From assembly GCA_964650975.1 (NCBI GenBank), contig CAZYWA010000025.1, positions 1 to 27,509 on the forward strand: 27,509 bases of DNA, written 5' to 3'. Below are positions 13,808 to 21,516 of this stretch, in pieces. Position numbers and translations under genes: made by a program. Under the pieces are notes generated by a model. That model did no database searches, was not told where the DNA came from, and was given only the letters and a program-made list of their open reading frames with translations. Numbering within the stretch: position 1 is the first letter of the stretch; each line of letters opens with the position of its first letter. The stretch comes from CAZYWA01 sp964650975 [NCBI: uncultured bacterium] (GTDB taxonomy: Bacteria; JADJOY01).

Positions 13808-14757
13808 GGGCGCTCCAGGATCCAGTGGTTCTCGACCAGAAACGCGACGGTCCGCTCGACCGCGTCGCGGATCGAGCTACGTGGCTGCCAGCCCAGCGCG
13901 CGAATGCGGCTGCAGTCGAGCAGAATGAGCGGATTGTCGCCGGGCCAGCCTCGCTCGCCGCCGCCGTGGGCGATGCGCGGCTCGACGCCCAGGCGCGCCG
14001 TGATGAATCCGATCGATTCGTCGACGGTCATGGTCTCGTCGCTGCCGACGTTGAAGATCTCGACGGGTGCCCGCGCCTCGCGGAGCGCCAGCGCCATCGC
14101 GCGGACGCAGTCTCCCACGTCGACGTACGATTTGCGCTGCCGTCCGTCCCCCAGGACGTCGAGGCGCTCGGGATGTTCCCGCAGCTGTTTGACGAAGTCG
14201 AACACGTGCCCGTGCGAGTAGCGCTCGCCGAGCACCGACACCAGCCGCACGATCACGGCCTGGAACCCGAACCCTTCGCAGTAGGCCTGCACGTAGGCTT
14301 CGGCCGCGAGCTTGGAGGCCGCGTAGAGCGAGGTCTGGACCGGAAACGGTGCTCTCTCCGGTGTCGGGAAGACGGCGGTGTCGCCGTAGATGGCGCCGGT
14401 CGATGCGAGCGCGATGCGCCGCACGCCGGCGTCGCGCATGGCTTCCAGCACGCTCCACGTGCCGATCACGTTCTGGTCGAGGTCGGCGCGGGTGTGCTGG
14501 GTGCCGAACCGCACGTCGGCATGCGCGGCGAGATGAGCGACACCATCACAGCCATGCAACGCGTCGCGCAGCGGAGCGGGATCCAGGATGTCGCCGCGGA
14601 TCAGGCGGAAACGGTCGTTCCGGCCGGCGCCTTCGAGGAACTCGAGGCGGCCGGTCGACAGGTTGTCGTAGCCGGTCACCTCGTGGCCGTCGTCGAGCAA
14701 CCGATCGACGAGGTGGCTACCCACGAAGCCGGCCGCGCCGGTGACCAGCCATCGCAC
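13804..14757 (-). CDS. NAD-dependent nucleotide-sugar epimerase/dehydratase (extended SDR)
   Basis: A 317-residue extended SDR of the GalE/WbpP/GMD superfamily, acting on NDP-sugars in the cytoplasm through a 4-keto intermediate. It shows WLVTGAAGFVGSHLVDRLLD with GxxGxxG at 7-13, the acidic cofactor residue in YDNLSTG (D31), HLAAHADV (about 75-82), and the catalytic set S119/T120 in LASTGAIYGD with Y145 and K149 in LYAASKLAAE. Thr next to Ser at the active site is typical of epimerases as well as 4,6-dehydratases. No Glu-specific dehydratase signature (Asp-Glu after Thr) is seen, so epimerase is preferred. The start is a GTG at 14757, 19 bp after the Alg5-like GT2 gene. Its product is probably the substrate or product of the SDR and Gfo/Idh enzymes encoded next. 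Confidence 0.9.
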   Translation of the reverse strand: MRWLVTGAAGFVGSHLVDRLLDDGHEVTGYDNLSTGRLEFLEGAGRNDRFRLIRGDILDPAPLRDALHGCDGVAHLAAHADVRFGTQHTRADLDQNVIGTWSVLEAMRDAGVRRIALASTGAIYGDTAVFPTPERAPFPVQTSLYAASKLAAEAYVQAYCEGFGFQAVIVRLVSVLGERYSHGHVFDFVKQLREHPERLDVLGDGRQRKSYVDVGDCVRAMALALREARAPVEIFNVGSDETMTVDESIGFITARLGVEPRIAHGGGERGWPGDNPLILLDCSRIRALGWQPRSSIRDAVERTVAFLVENHWILERP

Positions 14758-14776
14758 GAGGGAACCGGGCTCTCCG

Positions 14777-15502
14777 TCACCATGCCTGGCGGCGCACGGA
14801 GCGATGGATGCGGATCAGGTCTCGCAAATTTCGCGCGTTGCCGCGGATCAGCTCGAGGCGGCTATCACCGTCGTCGCGCCAGCGGATGGGAACCTCGCGG
14901 ACGCGATAGCCGGCGCGGTGGGCGAGCGCCAGCACCTCGACGTCGAACATGTACCCGTCGGTCCGGATCCGCGAAAACAAGTGGCGCGCGACGTCGCCGC
15001 GGAAGAACTTGAACCCGCACTGGGTGTCCGAGAGATCGGAGAGCCCGAGGGTCCGGACCGCCGCGCGGAACGCCGCCGATCCGGCGCGGCGGTACCAGCG
15101 CTGCGGCCGCTCGATGGTGACGCCCGCCGCATGCCGGGTGCCGATCACCACGTCGTAGCCCCGATCGAGCCAGGGCTCGATCCGTGCGTACTCTTCGATC
15201 GGCGTCTTGTCGTCGGCGTCCACGTAGCCCACGCGCCGTCCGCGCGCCAGCTCCACGCCGCGTCGGATGGCGTGTCCCTTGCCGAGCCGCTCGCGTGAGC
15301 CGATCACCTGGACTCGCTCGTCGCCTGCAGCGGCCCCCGAGGCCAGCTCGCGGGTCCCGTCGGTGCCGTCGGCGACCACGATGATCTCGAAAGCCTCGGC
15401 CCGAGCCTCGAAGTAGCCGCGAATCGAGCGCAGACACGAGACGATGGTGCGCGCCTCGTCGTACGCGGGGACCACCAGGCTCAAGCTCGGTTCGACGGGC
15501 AT
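14777..15502 (-). CDS. GT2 glycosyltransferase, Alg5/dolichyl-phosphate glucosyltransferase-like
   Basis: A 241-residue soluble GT2 enzyme of the DPG synthase (Alg5-like) branch, which transfers a sugar from an NDP donor to a polyprenyl phosphate at the cytoplasmic face of the membrane. Motifs are SLVVPAYDEARTI (8-20), IIVVADGTDGT (40-50), the donor-loop ERLGKGHAIRRGV (71-83), the metal-binding VDADD (D95/D97) and the branch-specific SDTQCGFKFFRGD (158-170). DDGDSRL occurs near the C-terminus. There is no transmembrane segment. The ATG at 15502 lies 45 bp after the GT-C gene stop; the pairing suggests that this enzyme makes the lipid-linked donor used by that GT-C protein. The classic DGS of the second motif is DGT here. 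Donor sugar unknown. Confidence 0.9.
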   Translation of the reverse strand: MPVEPSLSLVVPAYDEARTIVSCLRSIRGYFEARAEAFEIIVVADGTDGTRELASGAAAGDERVQVIGSRERLGKGHAIRRGVELARGRRVGYVDADDKTPIEEYARIEPWLDRGYDVVIGTRHAAGVTIERPQRWYRRAGSAAFRAAVRTLGLSDLSDTQCGFKFFRGDVARHLFSRIRTDGYMFDVEVLALAHRAGYRVREVPIRWRDDGDSRLELIRGNARNLRDLIRIHRSVRRQAW

Positions 15503-15547
15503 CGGGGCAGTGCTGTCGGGAGGCGCTGCCAGAAAATCGATCTTACT

Positions 15548-17527
15548 TCAATCGAGCCGCATGATCTGCAGGCCGTGGCCTTCGGGCACGGTGGGCAGGC
15601 CCGAGCCCGGGACCGTCAGGTCGAAGAGAGCGAGATAGAGCCGCTTCACCGGGTTTTCCGCGTCGATCACGAGGGTGTGCTGGCCGGGCGGTAGCTCGGG
15701 CGGCAGCTCGATCGCGGAGCGCACCGGCCACGGCAACGCCGCGGCGCCCGCGCAATCGTGCTCGAACGCGACCAGCCCGCCGACCTCGACGCGCTCGATG
15801 CACACGTGCGTGTCGACCACCAGGAGAATGCGCTCGCCGTCGAGCTTGGTGATCCGCGCCTCCGCGTGGATGGGGCCGGGATCGCCGGTGCCATAGGAGG
15901 TGAGATCGGCGCGTGCGGCCGGGTGTCCGTTGCGCGTCACTTGCAGCGTGTCGGCGTCGAGGCTCGACCGATGCTCGATCAGCGCCAGGTCGCCCTTCCA
16001 CCCGAGTGCGCCGAGGAAGCGCAGCACCGGATCGTCGATCACGTCGGTGGGTGCGGCGATCAGGAACGCGGAGTGGCCGTTCCCCGAGCCGCCGGGAGCC
16101 GGCGCGAGCCTCTCGACCAGGTAGTGGATGCCTTCCAGCTCCTGGCCGCCGCCGGCCAGCCCGACCCGGTCGAACGTCGAAGCCCGCACGCCGCGCGCCA
16201 CCAGCTCGCGTGCGAGATCCTGCTCGACGCCGAGCGGGAGCTTCCCCGCGACCAGCGAGCCGCGCTGGACGTCGCGCTGAAATCGCAGGATCGTCCAGAT
16301 TCCCGAGGACACCCAGGCGAGCAACGCGGTGGCGGCGAGCGCCGCCACCATGCGGCCCGCCCAGCGTGCGGTCGGGGCGGGCGTTCGGCGCGTGGCGCAG
16401 CCGAAGAGCCCGGTCACCAGCAGGCTCGCGAGCAGCTGCGGGGCCGGATAGATGATTGCCAGGTGCCGTGCGTACACCTCGGTGCGCTGGGTGGCGAGAA
16501 ATCCCATCGGCAACGCGAGCCACGCCACGACGATCGCCGGCGCGAGCCATCCGCGCGGCTCGCGTGGAGCCGAGTCTCGTCGAAGAAGCGCGTATCCAGC
16601 GCGGCCGAGCGCCAGCGCGGCACCGGACGCGACCGCGACCGCGAGTCCCGCGCCCAACCGGTGGACCCCCACCGGCGTCTCGATGTCGGGGGTCTGGCCG
16701 GAGCGGTAGAGGATCTCGACCAGGCGCGTGAAGACGGTGCTTCCGGCGCGGCTCGACGCGATCCCGATGCCTTGGCCGCGCGCGACGCCGAGCATCGCGC
16801 GCACGTCGGGGAATCCCTCGGTCAGCTGCGCGTAGAGGAATGGCGCGTAGAGCGCCGCGCCCACGGCGAGGCCCGCCACCCAGCCACGCCAGCTCACGCG
16901 AGACGTCACCAGCACCACGATCAGAATCGGCAGGAACACCACCGTGGTGATGTGGAACTGCATGGCCGCCGCCAGCGAGCCGCAGGCCACCGCTGCCCAC
17001 CCGACGCTGGCGCGCCGGCTCAGCTCGCAGAGCGCGAGAAAGAAGAGCGGCACCACCGGCGCCAGGAACGAATGGTCCATCAGCTCGCGCGACAGGTAGA
17101 ACGGATGCGGCGCAACGGCGTAGAGGAAGCAAGCGACGGCACCCACGCCACGCCCCAGGTGGCGCTCGCCCAGCAGGTAGAGCGACGGAAACCCGAGCAA
17201 TCCGAAGAGCACGAACGCAGCAAGCGGGCCCGTGGGAGCGCCGAGTGCCGGCTCGGCGAGCACCACCAGCGGCGCCATCACGTAGTACTCGAGCGGGCCC
17301 AGCGTTCCCCACTCGAAGAGCCCGGGGCCGATGTCGGGCCCGCGGCGAGGAATGTAGGTGCCGTCGAGCAGCCCCCGGACCATGCGGAGCACGCTCACCT
17401 GATCCACGCAGAACGGAGCGAGCCCCAGCCGGGTGAGCCGCAGGTTCGCGGCGATCGCGAGCGACAGGACCAGCAGCCACCAGGGCCAGCGTGCGGCTCG
17501 GCCCTGAGTCGAGCGCGGTTCCACCAT
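15548..17527 (-). CDS. GT-C family membrane glycosyltransferase with C-terminal beta-rich domain; first gene of the sugar operon
   Basis: A 659-residue polytopic GT-C (GT39/PMT-like) protein. TM1 is about 15-28, followed by LAPFCVDQVSVLRMVRGLLD, with D42 at the catalytic-loop position. Many further TM helices follow up to about residue 425, then a soluble periplasmic part in which residues about 535-659 look like a beta-sandwich (for example ERILLVVDTHVCIERVEVGG). The ATG at 17527 is taken as the start; the frame is open far upstream, but only as the antisense of the DegT gene. It is clearly paralogous to the protein at 4038-6740. Shared landmarks are the loop DQ motif, FH...PI/LPPVLVLLV helices, and the segment (W/Y)AP(Y/F)L...GFP(N/D)(L/V)RA. 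Likely role: adding a sugar from a polyprenyl-phosphate donor, perhaps made by the adjacent Alg5-like enzyme, to an exported glycan or lipid. Confidence 0.82.
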   Translation of the reverse strand: MVEPRSTQGRAARWPWWLLVLSLAIAANLRLTRLGLAPFCVDQVSVLRMVRGLLDGTYIPRRGPDIGPGLFEWGTLGPLEYYVMAPLVVLAEPALGAPTGPLAAFVLFGLLGFPSLYLLGERHLGRGVGAVACFLYAVAPHPFYLSRELMDHSFLAPVVPLFFLALCELSRRASVGWAAVACGSLAAAMQFHITTVVFLPILIVVLVTSRVSWRGWVAGLAVGAALYAPFLYAQLTEGFPDVRAMLGVARGQGIGIASSRAGSTVFTRLVEILYRSGQTPDIETPVGVHRLGAGLAVAVASGAALALGRAGYALLRRDSAPREPRGWLAPAIVVAWLALPMGFLATQRTEVYARHLAIIYPAPQLLASLLVTGLFGCATRRTPAPTARWAGRMVAALAATALLAWVSSGIWTILRFQRDVQRGSLVAGKLPLGVEQDLARELVARGVRASTFDRVGLAGGGQELEGIHYLVERLAPAPGGSGNGHSAFLIAAPTDVIDDPVLRFLGALGWKGDLALIEHRSSLDADTLQVTRNGHPAARADLTSYGTGDPGPIHAEARITKLDGERILLVVDTHVCIERVEVGGLVAFEHDCAGAAALPWPVRSAIELPPELPPGQHTLVIDAENPVKRLYLALFDLTVPGSGLPTVPEGHGLQIMRLD

Positions 17528-17851
17528 CGGATCGGGATTCCGAGCCGCCGCCGGCGGCGCGAAGGCCCTACATATCAAATGGGGGTGAGCCGCACCAGCG
17601 CGCATCGAACAGCGGAGGGTGTGTCTCACTTTGCCCACATGGACCGGCTCGGGCGACGGACGGCCATCGGACGGCCGGCGCCCGATGCCTGAGATCGGCA
17701 ACCTGCGACACCACGCAGCCGAGTCGATACTTGACCGGAGCCCAGGGGGCCGCCGTAGACTCCTCCTCCCTCCGTCGCCGATCCTGGATCTCCCGCGAGC
17801 GCGCCATTCCCGACTCCACGTTCCGGGCCGGAAGCTTCGGGCCTTGAGGCG
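17528..17851. other. 324-bp divergent intergenic region with composite repeat
   Basis: Lies between the divergent GT-C operon (minus) and DegT-family gene (plus), so it must hold promoters for both. On the plus strand TTGACC (17731-17736) is followed after about 19 bp by TAGACT; the spacing is long and the match only suggestive. No gene is convincing. The centre is occupied by the composite repeat R2 (17631-17707). Confidence 0.6.
17631..17707 (+). repeat. Dispersed intergenic repeat, composite unit R2
   Basis: The left half (17631-17665) matches unit R3 on the minus strand (9311-9277), 31 of 35 positions with 22 consecutive identities. The right half (17662-17707) matches unit R1 on the minus strand (8982-8938), with 20 consecutive identities plus a second conserved block. 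Inside, cggacggcc occurs twice at 11-bp spacing (17657-17665 and 17668-17676). Confidence 0.7.
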
Positions 17852-19066
17852 ATGAAGACCTATCCGCTCGCTGCGGAGACGTTCGGCCGCGAGGAGCTCG
17901 ACGCGGTGCGAGCGGTTCTCGACACCGGTCGCCTGACCATGGGCGATCAGGTCGCGGCGTTCGAGCACGCCTTCGCCGAGTGGGTCGGCGCGCCGCACGC
18001 CGTGATGGTCAACTCCGGCTCGTCGGCGAACTTGCTGATGGTCGACGCGATGCTGCGCCGCTCGGACCGCGACGGGGTCTGGCGCCCCGGCGACGAGGTG
18101 CTGATCCCGGCGCTCTGCTGGCCGACGACGGCCTGGGCGCTGATCCAGCTCGGGCTGGTGCCGGTGTTCGTGGACGTCGATCCGGCGACTCTCGCGATCG
18201 ACCTGGCGAGCGCCGAGGCGGCCCTCGGCCCTCGCACTCGGGGCCTCTTTCTGGTGCACGTGGTCGGGCAGATCCCGCCCATGGCGAGGTACACGGCGTT
18301 CTGCGAGAAGCACCGGCTCACGCTGCTCGAGGACGCCTGCGAAGGACTGGGCGCCCACTTCGACGGCCGGCACGCGGGGACGTTCGGCCTCGCCGGATCC
18401 TTCAGCTGCTACTTCTCGCACCATCTCTCGACCATCGAGGGCGGCGTGATGGTGACGTCGGACGCGGCGCTGGCCGAGGATCTGCGCAGCGCACGCGCCT
18501 ACGGCTGGCTCCGGCAGCGGCCCGACGCCGAGCGCTGGAGCGGCGAGCACCCGGACATCGATCCGCGCTTCTTCTTCGTCACCTCCGGATTCAACGTGCG
18601 CCCCACCGAGATCCAGGGCGCGATCGGACGCGTGCAGCTCGAGCGGCTCGACCGGATGATGGCCGACCGGGAGCGGCTCGCGGCGCTGGTCCACGGCTGG
18701 GTCGAGCGCTACGCGCCGTGGCTGCGGCTGGTCGGGGTATCGCACCTTCAAGGGGGGCCCGATCGTCCCCGCCGGGCGCGCGCGCACTCGTGGATGACGC
18801 TCGCGTTCCATCTCGACGCCCACGCTCCGCTGCCCCGGGCGGAGGTCACCGCGCGTCTCGAGGAGCGCGGGGTCGAAACGCGGCCGATCCTGGCGGGGAA
18901 CCTCACTCGCCACCCGGCGCTCGAGCGGGTGGCGTATCGCAAGGTGCCGCTCACCACCTGCGATGCGATGCTGGCACGCGGCTTCATGATCGGCTGTCAC
19001 CCGGTGCGGACGCCGGGAGCTCTGGCGTCGCTCGAGGACGCGTTTCGCTCGCTCACGGTCGGATGA
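17852..19066 (+). CDS. DegT/DnrJ/EryC1/StrS-family PLP enzyme with His for catalytic Lys (probable sugar 3-dehydratase)
   Basis: A 404-residue fold-type I PLP enzyme. It has the family's NSGSSANLL phosphate-binding stretch (54-62), DEVLIPALCWPTT (81-93), the cofactor Asp in LLEDACEGLGAHF (158-170, D161) and the active-site loop FSCYFSHHLSTIEGG (184-198). In sugar aminotransferases this loop is FSF.PTKN.TTGEGG, with Lys forming the PLP Schiff base; here H190 takes the Lys position. The same replacement defines the 3-dehydratases RfbH/DdhC (E1) and ColD, which remove the C3 hydroxyl of a 4-keto-6-deoxy NDP-hexose, so deoxygenation rather than transamination is predicted. I see no E1-type iron-sulfur cysteine cluster (only isolated Cys), so it is closer to ColD or to an uncharacterised branch. 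The start is the ATG at 17852 with GAGG just upstream; it heads a plus-strand unit with the GT2 and GT-C genes. Confidence 0.87.
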   Translation: MKTYPLAAETFGREELDAVRAVLDTGRLTMGDQVAAFEHAFAEWVGAPHAVMVNSGSSANLLMVDAMLRRSDRDGVWRPGDEVLIPALCWPTTAWALIQLGLVPVFVDVDPATLAIDLASAEAALGPRTRGLFLVHVVGQIPPMARYTAFCEKHRLTLLEDACEGLGAHFDGRHAGTFGLAGSFSCYFSHHLSTIEGGVMVTSDAALAEDLRSARAYGWLRQRPDAERWSGEHPDIDPRFFFVTSGFNVRPTEIQGAIGRVQLERLDRMMADRERLAALVHGWVERYAPWLRLVGVSHLQGGPDRPRRARAHSWMTLAFHLDAHAPLPRAEVTARLEERGVETRPILAGNLTRHPALERVAYRKVPLTTCDAMLARGFMIGCHPVRTPGALASLEDAFRSLTVG

Positions 19067-19082
19067 TCGAGTCGGGGACCTG

Positions 19083-19856
19083 ATGCGCTCGCTGGTGGTG
19101 CTGCCCTCGTACAACGAGCGCGCGGACATCGTCGCGCTGATCCAGGCGCTGCTCGACACCGATCCGGGGATCTCGGTGATGGTGGTCGACGACTCGAGCC
19201 CCGACGGCACGGCCGCGGTGATCGAGGCGGCGCAGCGGGAGACCTCCGCGTGGTCCGGCCGGGTCGAGCTGGTGGTGCGCCCGGGGAAGGGTGGCCGCGG
19301 CGGCGCGGTGCGCGACGGCTTCGCGCGTGGCATGGCGAGGGCGCCGCGCCCCGACGTGTTCGTCGAGATGGACTGCGACTTCTCCCACGAGCCGAAGGCG
19401 ATTCCGCTTGGGTTGGCGCGGATCGGCGACGGCTGCGACGTGGTGATCGGCGCGCGCTATCCGGACGGCACCATCGTGGGCTGGCCGCTCAAGCGCCGGG
19501 TCTTCAGCTTCTTCGCCAACTCGCTGGCCCGGTTTCTGATCGAGCCGCGTATCGCCGATTACACCAATGGCTTCCGCTTCTACTCGCCGCGCGCCGTCGA
19601 GGTGTTGCTCGCGCACACCCAGCGGCACACCGGCTACATCTACCTGAGCGAGTCGCTCGCCCATCTGCTGCGCGCCGGGTTGCGGGTGGAAGCGTTCCCG
19701 ATCTACTTCAAGAACCGCGAGCGCGGAGCCAGCAACACCAGCGGCGCCGAGATCAGGTCGGCGTTCCTCGGAGTGCTCGCGATCGCGCGCGAATACCGGC
19801 GCGGCGCCGTCACGCGCCCCGCCGAAGCTCTCGGATCCTCGAGCCAGGCTCGATGA
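19083..19856 (+). CDS. GT2 glycosyltransferase, polyprenol-phosphate mannosyltransferase (DPM1)-like
   Basis: A 257-residue soluble GT2 protein. SLVVLPSYNERADI (3-16) and VMVVDDSSPDGTAAV (32-46) are the DPM1-type opening. EMDCDFSHEPKAIP (95-108) holds the metal-binding D97-x-D99 and the family's 'DxDxSHxP' signature. YTNGFRFYSPRAVEVL (about 160-175) and FPIYFKNRERGASN (about 210-223) match the acceptor and C-terminal motifs ('F..R..G.SK' in DPM1, here GASN). No membrane segment. It would charge a polyprenyl phosphate with a sugar, mannose in characterised members. The ATG at 19083 is 16 bp after the DegT stop with a purine-rich GGGGA upstream, and the stop overlaps the next gene as ATGA, linking it directly to a GT-C enzyme that could use its product. 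Confidence 0.9.
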   Translation: MRSLVVLPSYNERADIVALIQALLDTDPGISVMVVDDSSPDGTAAVIEAAQRETSAWSGRVELVVRPGKGGRGGAVRDGFARGMARAPRPDVFVEMDCDFSHEPKAIPLGLARIGDGCDVVIGARYPDGTIVGWPLKRRVFSFFANSLARFLIEPRIADYTNGFRFYSPRAVEVLLAHTQRHTGYIYLSESLAHLLRAGLRVEAFPIYFKNRERGASNTSGAEIRSAFLGVLAIAREYRRGAVTRPAEALGSSSQAR

Positions 19857-21493
19857 CCGAGAGCGAGGCTCGGAGTCCGGGGCTCTCGTTCGTTGCACGC
19901 TGGATCGCCTTCGCGCTGATCGTGCTGGGCGGGGCGCGCCTGGCGTTGCTCGCGACCTCCGATCTGCACCGCCGCACGCTGGTGTTCGCGGCGCCCGACG
20001 ACGCCTTCTACTACCTGCAGATCGCGTGGAACCTGAGCCGCGGGCTGGGCAGCACGTTCGACGGGATCCATCCCACCAACGGATACCAGCCGGCGTGGTG
20101 CCTGCTCCTGGCCGCGATCGCCCGTTGCGTGTCGAGCCGCGCCGCGTTGCTGGATGCGTCGATCGGCGTGGCCGCGGCGCTGCACCTCGTGGCCGGCGTG
20201 ATGCTCGCTTCGACCGTGCCGCGGGCCTTCGTCCGTTGCTCGGCGCCGCTGCTGCTGGCGCTCTGGCTGCTCGGTCCCCAGCTCGAGGATTTTCTGCATC
20301 TGGAGGCACCGCTCAACTCGGTGGCGCTCGCGGCGCTGCTGGCGTGCTCGCTGCGCGCAGCCCGGCGAGGCGAGACCGGCTGGCGGGAGGCGGGGTCGTG
20401 GCTCGCGCTCGGCCTCGCGGCGATGCTCGCGAGCCTGACCCGGCTCGACAACGCCGTCTTGCTTCCGGCGATCGTGTCCTGGGTGTTCCTGCGGGGCGAG
20501 GGTCAGCGACGTGATCGCGTCGAGCGGGCGGCCTGGGTGGCCTTGCCCTCAGGGATGGCGTTGCTCGTCTACGCGGTCCTCAACTGGGTTTACGTCGGAG
20601 CACCGTTGCCGGTGAGCGGAACGCTCAAGGTGGGAATGCAGCTCCACGAGCTCCGCGATCTGGGTCGCGCCGGGAAGCTTTACGAGCTGCCGATGTTCGT
20701 GCTCGCCACCGTGAAGCGCGCGATCGTGGCGGGCCCCGCCCGGTTCACGTCCGCCTGGTTCGACCGGGAGCCATGGAACGGCACCTGGATCGCGATCGCG
20801 ATCCCGTCCGCGCTCGCGGTGGCGGGAGCGGCGGCCGCAGGGCGCGCGGGGCTCGCACGCGACTCGTCCGCACGCGCGTGGTGGCGCGCCGTCACGGTGG
20901 GGGTCGCATGCCACGCGCTCTTCATGCTGGTGATGGTCGGGACGTTTCCGCGCGAGTGGCACTGGATGCCCGAGGCCGTGTGGTTGGTCGTGACCGCGAG
21001 CTTCGCGATCCCCTCGCTCGTCGACGCGCTCGCGAGCCGGCTCGGCGGTGCTGTGGGTTTCGTCCGCGGTGCCGCGGCGACGGCGCTCACGGCGGGGATC
21101 GCGGTCGTGGGCTGGGATTCGATGTTCGCGGCCTGCAACGGATTCGCGTGGGGTCATCTGATCTCGAACAACCAGCTCCGCAGCGCCTGGCACTGGAACG
21201 AGGTGCTTCCGCCCGGGACACGCGTGGGAGCCTGGAATGCCGGCTATCTGGCGTATTTCAGCGACCTCCAGGTGGTGAACCTGGACGGGTTGGTGAACGC
21301 CCCCGACTTCGCAAGGCGCGTCGAGAACGATCGCTGGCTCGAGTACTGCCGCGAGACCGGTATCCGTTACGTGGAGGATGTCGCTGGCGGTGCCTTCGAC
21401 GTGCTGGCGCGTCAGGCGCCGCTGGTCGAGCGCTGGCGCTTCCGCACTTCGGTCGAGTACGTGTTGCTTCGCATCCCCGACGCCGCGTCATGA
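19853..21493 (+). CDS. GT-C type polytopic membrane glycosyltransferase, DDAFYYLQIA family
   Basis: A 546-residue integral membrane protein with TM1 at about 16-34. The first periplasmic loop carries APDDAFYYLQIAWNLSRGLG (47-66) followed by STFDGIHPTNGYQP. Paired acidic residues here (D49/D50) are the hallmark of GT-C glycosyltransferases, compare 'DDAfi..ryarNl..G.GlvfN' in arabinofuranosyl- and mannosyltransferase relatives. About ten more hydrophobic segments run to about residue 420. The C-terminal soluble part has PGTRVGAWNAGYLAYFSDLQ and VVNLDGLVN, seen in many GT-C proteins. The ATG at 19853 overlaps the GT2 stop (ATGA), chosen over much longer upstream frames that are only antisense or out-of-frame sequence. 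It converges with a paralogue (21517-23250), the stops being 23 bp apart. Probably uses a polyprenyl-phosphate sugar made by the adjoining DPM1-like enzyme; acceptor unknown. Confidence 0.82.
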   Translation: MTESEARSPGLSFVARWIAFALIVLGGARLALLATSDLHRRTLVFAAPDDAFYYLQIAWNLSRGLGSTFDGIHPTNGYQPAWCLLLAAIARCVSSRAALLDASIGVAAALHLVAGVMLASTVPRAFVRCSAPLLLALWLLGPQLEDFLHLEAPLNSVALAALLACSLRAARRGETGWREAGSWLALGLAAMLASLTRLDNAVLLPAIVSWVFLRGEGQRRDRVERAAWVALPSGMALLVYAVLNWVYVGAPLPVSGTLKVGMQLHELRDLGRAGKLYELPMFVLATVKRAIVAGPARFTSAWFDREPWNGTWIAIAIPSALAVAGAAAAGRAGLARDSSARAWWRAVTVGVACHALFMLVMVGTFPREWHWMPEAVWLVVTASFAIPSLVDALASRLGGAVGFVRGAAATALTAGIAVVGWDSMFAACNGFAWGHLISNNQLRSAWHWNEVLPPGTRVGAWNAGYLAYFSDLQVVNLDGLVNAPDFARRVENDRWLEYCRETGIRYVEDVAGGAFDVLARQAPLVERWRFRTSVEYVLLRIPDAAS

Positions 21494-21516
21494 CGGAAAC
21501 CGCGTTCGAGGGCGGT

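Noticed and set aside
12752-14221. A 489-residue plus-strand open frame.
   Set aside because: Antisense to the oxidoreductase, SDR and epimerase genes, with composition typical of shadow frames and no recognisable motif.
17528-19333. A minus-strand frame joined to the GT-C gene would give a 1261-residue protein.
   Set aside because: The extra 602 residues are exactly antisense to the DegT-family gene and are Arg/His/Glu/Gln-rich with no domain; the true start is the ATG at 17527.
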